This document shows, piece after piece, positions 9,501 to 11,016 of a stretch of 11,016 nt of DNA (its first letter is position 1; the number at the start of each line of letters is the position of its first letter). The DNA lies in the NCBI GenBank assembly GCA_964537555.1, contig CAZIAD010000073.1, positions 1-11,016 on the forward strand, given 5' to 3'. Under the pieces are notes generated by a model, which saw only the letters and a list, made by a program, of their open reading frames with translations, searched no databases and had not been told where the DNA came from. Position numbers and translations under genes: made by a program. The DNA comes from CAYRWR01 sp964537555 (GTDB lineage Bacteria > Spirochaetota > Brevinematia > Brevinematales > CAYRWR01).

Positions 9501-11008
9501 GGCCATTGAGCCGTAGTAGTTCTCGAGGAACAAGTGAAAATGTTAATGATTTAAAATTTGCTGCTGTACTCAATCGTAAAATAGAAGAAGAATGGATAGG
9601 TTACGGTTCTGGAGAGGGTGGCTCCGAAAGGGCTGGAGGAGACGGTGGGAATTTTGGGGATATAAATACTGGAAAAATAATCAAAGGCGGGAAAAGTGCT
9701 GACTCCAGAGCAGATGATTTGGCACATGAGTGGCTTAATCAGACATTAAATGAGATGGATTATACCATTAAGGATGGAAAGATATATATTGGTGGTGTGC
9801 TGACTAATAAAACATTTGAAAGCTATAAGCAGGAAGCGTTACGAGTGGTAAAAAACACGGATAATACTCTATTGCACCAGAATATGCTCCGATCCCTGAC
9901 CAATAAAATGGCAGGAGGAGAGGTTAAAGCGAAGATTGAGAGCTTAATAAGCCAATACACATCTATTGATGGAAGTACGGACACAAAAATTATTACGCAG
10001 ATCATGAAGGAAATGCAGAATGTGACCAATATGGCTATGGATTATAGCGGGATGAATGGAAAATATCAGCAGGCGGTCAATGAAAGGCTCCTCATAAATC
10101 TGGAGCAGGGATTAGAGACAGGTAACTGGCATACTGCCCTGGGTACTACCAATGAAAAGTTCGGAGTGGAACTCATGAAGGCAACAAACCGTGCTATACA
10201 TAGATACGGAATAAATGACCAGATTTTGGAAAGCGAGGGTACAAATTGGGATAGTTTCAGAACGATGTTCTCCAGACAGTTACAGCATGCCTCTGCTGTA
10301 AGAGATAAAAATGTTAATCCTTTTTCAATGAACTCAGAATATGGACAGGCTAGAATGGAAGAATATAGATATTTTGCAGATCTAAGAGGGGGAAAGGGGA
10401 GTTTTGATAAAGCAATAAAAGCGGGGTATGTTATCACTGGTGAAGAAGGTCTGGGAAATTATTACACTACAGAAAAAGATGGTAATGGTATAGATGTACG
10501 AGATGTATATAATGACAGGATTACGATCTTTAAAGATGGAGAGATAACAGAGTTTTATCGAGCTAACCTGGATTCCACGAACGGAAGATGGGAAAAGAAT
10601 GGCAGCCCTAAATTAACAGAATCTAAAAAAAGGTTATATAGGACTCAAATGCCCGGAGTCTACGATATAGAAACCTATAAAAGGCCAGGCCGAGAAAAGG
10701 ATCCTGATATAAGCCAGTTCAGTTTTTGGATGGGGGACAGGGTAGAATATGGAGTAAATAAGCACACCATGAAGATGCGTATGATGAAGGACAATGGTGT
10801 ATATAATGGCCGGTCTGAAGCGGCATTGCTTCATAGAGGTTTCAAAACATGGAGCGGCAGTACTGGGTGCAGTACGATACTTCAGGATGATTTTGAGAAA
10901 TTGATGCAGATGTTTGGAGAAAAGGTCCAAATATCTAAAGATAAGTACATATATAATTATACTAATTCTTATGGATTTAATGGAATGTATTTTCTATTAT
11001 CACAATAA
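461..11008 (+). CDS. Giant exported modular protein, TIGR04388-like, with L,D-transpeptidase-like C-terminus
   Basis: Seen: 3515 residues with an N-terminal signal peptide (~1–24) and no other confident membrane span. The body is long and mostly helical, rich in Trp, Tyr, Asn and Gln, with only five cysteines (976, 1180, 1269, 1963, 3470). Two phased Trp arrays lie at 310–383 and 2267–2354, and a coiled coil at ~1770–1890. A DxDxDG loop follows at 2696–2706, then a Gly/Ala-rich segment at ~2716–2906. The AT-richer C-terminal module ends in H3458-R-G and S3467-T-G-C3470. Known: spirochaetes, notably Leptospira, encode very large exported proteins of the TIGR04388 class with Trp-containing repeats and varying C-termini; I recall this resemblance but could not search. 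Inferred: a surface or periplasmic fibrous carrier displaying or delivering a peptidoglycan-active domain. Alternatively a structural wall-linking protein. The gene appears intact, without frameshift. It stands alone in the window, so neighbours and operon structure are unknown. Confidence 0.9.
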   Translation: MKKESILHIVIVSLISLLPLGLSGVDYQEYNQREMESKLHYGDSIKDDTKWQEYSEDVKEQVQARWEADAERRIMAQLGLQSIDELSGAEASEYTNALIDWELKADSTIDAMYGVWRARQDWSLSPDIVALRNILKAQTWLNSTVLTNLSNNVAEMKSRVRQSWSDYYVSKQTEVSNYMAGLLGSPVGLNNNRYADVIESYAQHHLNALAVMGRSIMFQEQEKYLNYINRMSVYQDMVSGTNFIFDELWASNYMAWQASNVNQVASNLVNPVTAVKKTISSMQSNLNALSQSLMVPETPEEDIEVAIEDWEEMVQGYYRDGLTQWDDALKGLTLGMNGWMSNAMLGYEQGLAEWNQAYSELTNAKVIWVNTMSSNLNQGILSWQDKLRDANLEYDQSLTRLSEEITRVQDDYGRYHQGMMNIFLEGGATLQSIEQNLEWLTMQLSAARADTNTTKESEIQSMLSQWTTLKTNYEKILSDSQDSLREELFSGELGQGIYSNVTGQGVDIYLRSDLEMQYALRAEELKYAKQRMDIARSVMLYAQGESGFDQAELSNSIYNLKNQLNTLTNLLNDARTDLETAISHTDLSNANLNLNNQALFTARTNMNALQSRYNTARTNFDYHQQLAAILSAGQETVQARAGDYIRQALAEYVQAQAYYDNAHRSYYSLFLEADLEQKSLDLYQGLQYYDVMSISNTTQYQAMADAWHRYADLTDIADYIDTNAYYGLTNNNTGLDWQGYVESVLALSNERAVMMQKISEYLKTGDTNQIKAYIDYDAPSAWMHQNSFIQKTAAALESFSQSVSANGAPFASFDEAFDVWRASLDQLSVSNTQYFDKSVRYAVWTLTHGNSDLVLELTNAGFTPDIGRFIQEYTDQADILQEYSADEDYELSEQGAHNYLVHRFGSQAVNQDWDVQTYRDWMDLLLYGGGKFREITHYYTAYLYDQDLGYDLLMQEAWQRAEGAREILAQKELVLCDISLVPVNNQSELFAAIMELTNHIQGTGSALGQYISDMVSRVEVLRLDTRAASNQMAQALNSYTNMAPAYFQRQWLYENQDMALNLEYISSLLSYSNVPAWNVARDYIISGYITNGLHYQDQAGLERDIYNQLTNMNTLGIFPIHISNTYEAVKDRVIQGYLENLVISLIGGIDINNSGSWNLGLLTNALQGWDEASLDRAAACYRLLSWEYVVQEAEKGGAVNTNDWYTVLSHQDLDKYQEYTALYEQYKNNEALSPAPSPEGEEYRKILLGLIDKREYLSYLSGRRAFIDCEIYDPLSYLLYDQYQDKGLEEAYSQYLSALDEVIPSIGLALYRDRDEITLLQNNLTLTNRLLSLKALWTGGNELRSHQYAGLIETLTDNTNQDYRVQFSTGGWDHTVSNTLTVNTGLSDSLNELYTMYLGLGSLVSNYNARYEGYTNSIGQVLQGSLRYSNDHVTALSDGSLVLRQQELGSIQSQMRGAVSQMLLWADSWTKADQGQNYIYSADYVNARDEFQQIQQDIETRQDAYFTVLSNHDVLLDGYYQSLALQSTLKKQQEALAFTNRMLLAQYQYAMTAWVVGTETNASATASISNFIDPVRDYDYEHSNYTVIYDDMETLAAQIEAEKVLTQDQEKQWAAYQEQYAAKLRLQALMEEVARNQYPAERAMQEAWQQYTMNAAELLGGAWQQNSVTAQLAREIGEGVVTASDYQTLISGTLGNRGFYSSPQSWYTSYQAQAGKKTLAKLLTGTRDRAEMESYLGTARLQAYNDLSGKLQSRPASTKIAIELANENSVLENLGRVNNALSIISEIEAAKTELDRIAVQNPLLQAQKDNFITQKNSKDYQLQAVLSDLAGLEAIRDPDRGYGGHEFPTPQQENDYRDLMARKNSLENEIRNLQYQIDDKQNTYDNNMAYVYSNKSRVDHDLPFARDLKQIAEEYRTILENNQALVSVHRQEAYANVKRTALSYRPLLLLLSINIPNSSHRVCLNDDGLENPYLMGNDFNSYLNTYMEYQQELSIDEAIRTGIDHFMGIPSTVRGMFDVRLGLTERRLRGMKVIPVWGYTILNPYNDADHLFSRLTNRNGSGGYRPSTTLEAASMNITLDRLANGSGSVKGYLDYENTISGHMLNIKENYTEYVTNLNRLSNYTIYLSDSWISNGQLSVLNRALFNQVVTAGQNIAGYDLTSLSNEVLLNSSRILQKIRERGLLNTVNKSISLHSLLQVIQESVEDEAEYSQYQLARYYTNDSSAKVFYQHMLDMLYSEPVFQATPQTSGAFSSLITEIGSISSNSWVNAKYQEAAIQQKRWLEQKKDLGYQMADYSYNGWNLIDTGITHWDAALETLLQGRMDWEDSYMTAYTNGVNTWEKKLDTLAQRRLAWQDLSIEYVNQGSSYEIYEDLKRNMELEINSLLEEDLPEDVRRKVINQAKTLKDEVLLAQSESYQDYFGTMLGASQNADITFVMDGLSRFGGGSRAYREYQQDLRDYQEKELEFKTYKLQEEFRQEMEKRIDNFNEMLAGANEGWRANFEDMFLDSRFRLQGDTWIRKEVIVDATMWKTETQNQALFGYRDLFLSLDGEYITPVLEQITGAPRQFEALLDMQTEKAREEYEGLYSDFTNHIGVQDTNRNIQYKSGRYIDQKTIDANPELDLLKNSESHRQKKDREAHIRTNAQAAGQYIVRAIDVEDYSELDRLTWALSYFNMVQASGWEKDNKMWIDKGMWDTDRDNDGSSDVAIDISLYDGLSTLGGLALSIATAGTASPLIAAAVMASVSMAHSTMNLASGHMNLDQWGAEMLQSGIKGLSSMAGGVWQSAGSLISSGIGVGPNGGLSFNLSGQQIVSWGASTLLNSLNLGGRMQDVIGGAGKSTFVNALAMGVGQGVNSFLSDSLNQGINMAYDPTLQFDWASAGRGMATGMVSGMATGYMNAAMGAGYMDSYKDAKGNKHAAGYRYNDGNGRTMFYNDQLLGVSSTLGGFLGEWTDRALGGSFDLNLGDNMGFHWGTNGVSMDYNASGFSIGQMLQSLGNLKYATINDKFRRNQLGPLSRSSSRGTSENVNDLKFAAVLNRKIEEEWIGYGSGEGGSERAGGDGGNFGDINTGKIIKGGKSADSRADDLAHEWLNQTLNEMDYTIKDGKIYIGGVLTNKTFESYKQEALRVVKNTDNTLLHQNMLRSLTNKMAGGEVKAKIESLISQYTSIDGSTDTKIITQIMKEMQNVTNMAMDYSGMNGKYQQAVNERLLINLEQGLETGNWHTALGTTNEKFGVELMKATNRAIHRYGINDQILESEGTNWDSFRTMFSRQLQHASAVRDKNVNPFSMNSEYGQARMEEYRYFADLRGGKGSFDKAIKAGYVITGEEGLGNYYTTEKDGNGIDVRDVYNDRITIFKDGEITEFYRANLDSTNGRWEKNGSPKLTESKKRLYRTQMPGVYDIETYKRPGREKDPDISQFSFWMGDRVEYGVNKHTMKMRMMKDNGVYNGRSEAALLHRGFKTWSGSTGCSTILQDDFEKLMQMFGEKVQISKDKYIYNYTNSYGFNGMYFLLSQ
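1388..1609 (+). repeat. Trp-phased helical repeat array 1 (residues 310–383)
   Basis: Tryptophans fall at residues 310, 325, 339, 354, 368 and 383, giving spacings of 15, 14, 15, 14 and 15. This equals a 29-residue double unit or a mean of 14.5, close to four helical turns. Several units carry a G-L/I-x-x-W signature (for example GLTQW, GLAEW, GILSW). A long helix, or helices packed by a Trp stripe, is the simplest reading. The array is the counterpart of the one at 7259–7522. Function is unknown; a structural or scaffold role is inferred. Confidence 0.75.
5680..6650 (+). other. Lower-GC island within the giant gene
   Basis: Sampled 60-base lines here have low GC by hand count: 6061–6120 has 17 of 60, 6361–6420 has 21 of 60 and 6301–6360 has 23 of 60. 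Lines on either side, 5101–5160 and 7681–7740, have about 36–37 of 60. The frame stays open throughout. The island spans the coiled coil and the following segment, which contains a Leu run and C1963. Its edges are approximate. It may be an inserted or independently evolving module. Confidence 0.5.
5768..6130 (+). other. Predicted coiled coil (residues ~1770–1890)
   Basis: Charged and polar helical sequence with Leu/Ile at heptad-like spacing, for example ENEIRNLQYQIDDKQNTYDN near residues 1866–1885, and a similar stretch with SEIEAAKTELDRI earlier. A short Pro/Gly-containing break near residues 1845–1855 separates two helices, so an antiparallel helical hairpin is possible. It probably acts as an extended spacer or oligomerisation element. 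The call is by eye only. Confidence 0.5.
7259..7522 (+). repeat. Trp-phased helical repeat array 2 (residues 2267–2354)
   Basis: Aromatic residues fall at W2267, W2282, Y2296, W2311, W2325, W2340 and W2354, giving spacings of 15, 14, 15, 14, 15 and 14. One extra Trp (2301) is out of phase. Aligning W2311 with W325 of array 1 superimposes four tryptophans exactly and also matches G-I/L-T-x-W-D-x-A-L. At DNA level, 7385–7408 matches 1427–1450 at 20 of 24 bases. This supports an internal duplication about 1986 residues apart. Confidence 0.75.
8546..8578 (+). other. DxDxDG acidic loop, possible Ca2+ site (residues 2696–2706)
   Basis: The loop reads D2696-T-D2698-R-D2700-N-D2702-G2703-S-S-D2706. 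D-x-D-x-D-G followed by an acidic residue is the pattern of EF-hand-like and thrombospondin-type-3 calcium loops in exported proteins. It sits between the helical body and the Gly/Ala-rich segment. Calcium binding is inferred from the motif alone, and single loops of this kind can be false positives. Confidence 0.5.
8606..9179 (+). other. Gly/Ala/Met/Ser-rich hydrophobic segment (residues ~2716–2906)
   Basis: Starts with a hydrophobic, small-residue run (residues ~2716–2750, rich in Leu, Ala, Gly and Thr). It continues with repeated small-residue and Gly patterns such as MATGMVSGMATGYMNAAMG. Comparable Gly/Ala-rich segments lie just before the variable toxin domain in many polymorphic toxins, where they are thought to help delivery or membrane insertion. 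It could equally be a glycine-zipper-like structural segment. The DNA here is still GC-rich like the body of the gene, so the composition break comes just after it. Confidence 0.55.
9180..11008 (+). other. Compositionally distinct C-terminal module (residues ~2907–3515)
   Basis: GC content falls abruptly at about 9180. By hand count 9181–9240 has 23 of 60, 9421–9480 has 19 of 60 and 10501–10560 has 19 of 60, against about 37 of 60 in 7681–7740. Codon choice becomes A/T-ending. In order, the module contains an Asn/Gly/Asp-rich stretch to residue ~3010 and a Gly-rich linker at about 3047–3069. A helical region follows to ~3345, then the enzyme-like terminal domain. The contrast suggests that the module was acquired or is exchanged separately from the carrier. 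Confidence 0.65.
10508..11008 (+). other. L,D-transpeptidase-fold-like (YkuD-like) terminal domain (residues 3350–3515)
   Basis: The domain opens with YNDRITIFKDG, a beta-strand-like start (residues ~3350–3360), followed by MPGVYDI at 3397–3403. The core motif is L-L-H3458-R-G3460, then S3467-T-G3469-C3470-S-T-I and an aromatic D-D-F-E-K-L helix. This order (early strands, PGxY, HxG, SxGC, helix) matches my recollection of small phage and bacterial relatives of L,D-transpeptidases with INIHRGG and S-x-GCQTIP motifs. In the family, Cys is the nucleophile and His its base, acting on peptidoglycan stem peptides or cross-links. C3470 is the only Cys in the last 1500 residues. Whether this domain cuts or links peptidoglycan cannot be told from sequence. 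The fold assignment is an inference. Confidence 0.6.
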
Positions 11009-11016
11009 GCGAAATA

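Noticed and set aside
9180..11008. Hint/intein-type autoprocessing domain before the tip, as in some polymorphic toxins
   Set aside because: The module has no Cys or Ser-His splicing-like motif at its boundary, and its only Cys is in the S-x-G-C motif near the C-terminus.

Overview
The window is almost filled by one gene. A 460-bp non-coding leader is followed by a single plus-strand reading frame (461–11008, 3515 codons, roughly 400 kDa) that ends 8 bases before the window does. The protein has a signal peptide and then a very long, helical, Trp/Tyr/Asn/Gln-rich body with almost no cysteine. From memory of protein architecture, it most resembles the giant exported proteins of spirochaetes annotated as TIGR04388 ('putative large structural protein', the longest proteins of Leptospira). 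I therefore favour a diderm bacterium, probably a spirochaete. The family call is an inference and could not be checked by search.

Layout. 1–103: AT-rich DNA with no gene. 104–396: two head-to-tail copies of a 122/139-bp hairpin-forming repeat. 397–460: AT-rich promoter-like stretch and a Shine-Dalgarno site. 461–532: signal peptide. About 533–8540: helical body. It carries two arrays of tryptophans spaced alternately 14 and 15 residues apart (residues 310–383 and 2267–2354), which look like an ancient internal duplication. A predicted coiled coil (residues ~1770–1890) lies within a lower-GC island. 8546–8578: a DxDxDG acidic loop. 8606–9179: a Gly/Ala/Met/Ser-rich, partly hydrophobic stretch. 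About 9180–11008: a markedly AT-richer C-terminal module with a Gly-rich linker. It ends in a ~165-residue domain carrying HRG and S-x-G-C motifs like those of L,D-transpeptidase-fold (YkuD-like) enzymes.

Interpretation. The order is signal peptide, long fibrous carrier, Gly/Ala-rich hydrophobic segment, then a compositionally foreign C-terminal enzyme-like domain. This is the general plan of polymorphic-toxin or modular effector proteins. The most interesting hypothesis is a giant spirochaete surface or periplasmic protein with an exchangeable, peptidoglycan-directed C-terminal domain. An alternative is a structural or cell-wall-anchoring protein whose L,D-transpeptidase-like end attaches or remodels the host's own wall. 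Any immunity or partner gene would lie just beyond the right edge and cannot be seen.
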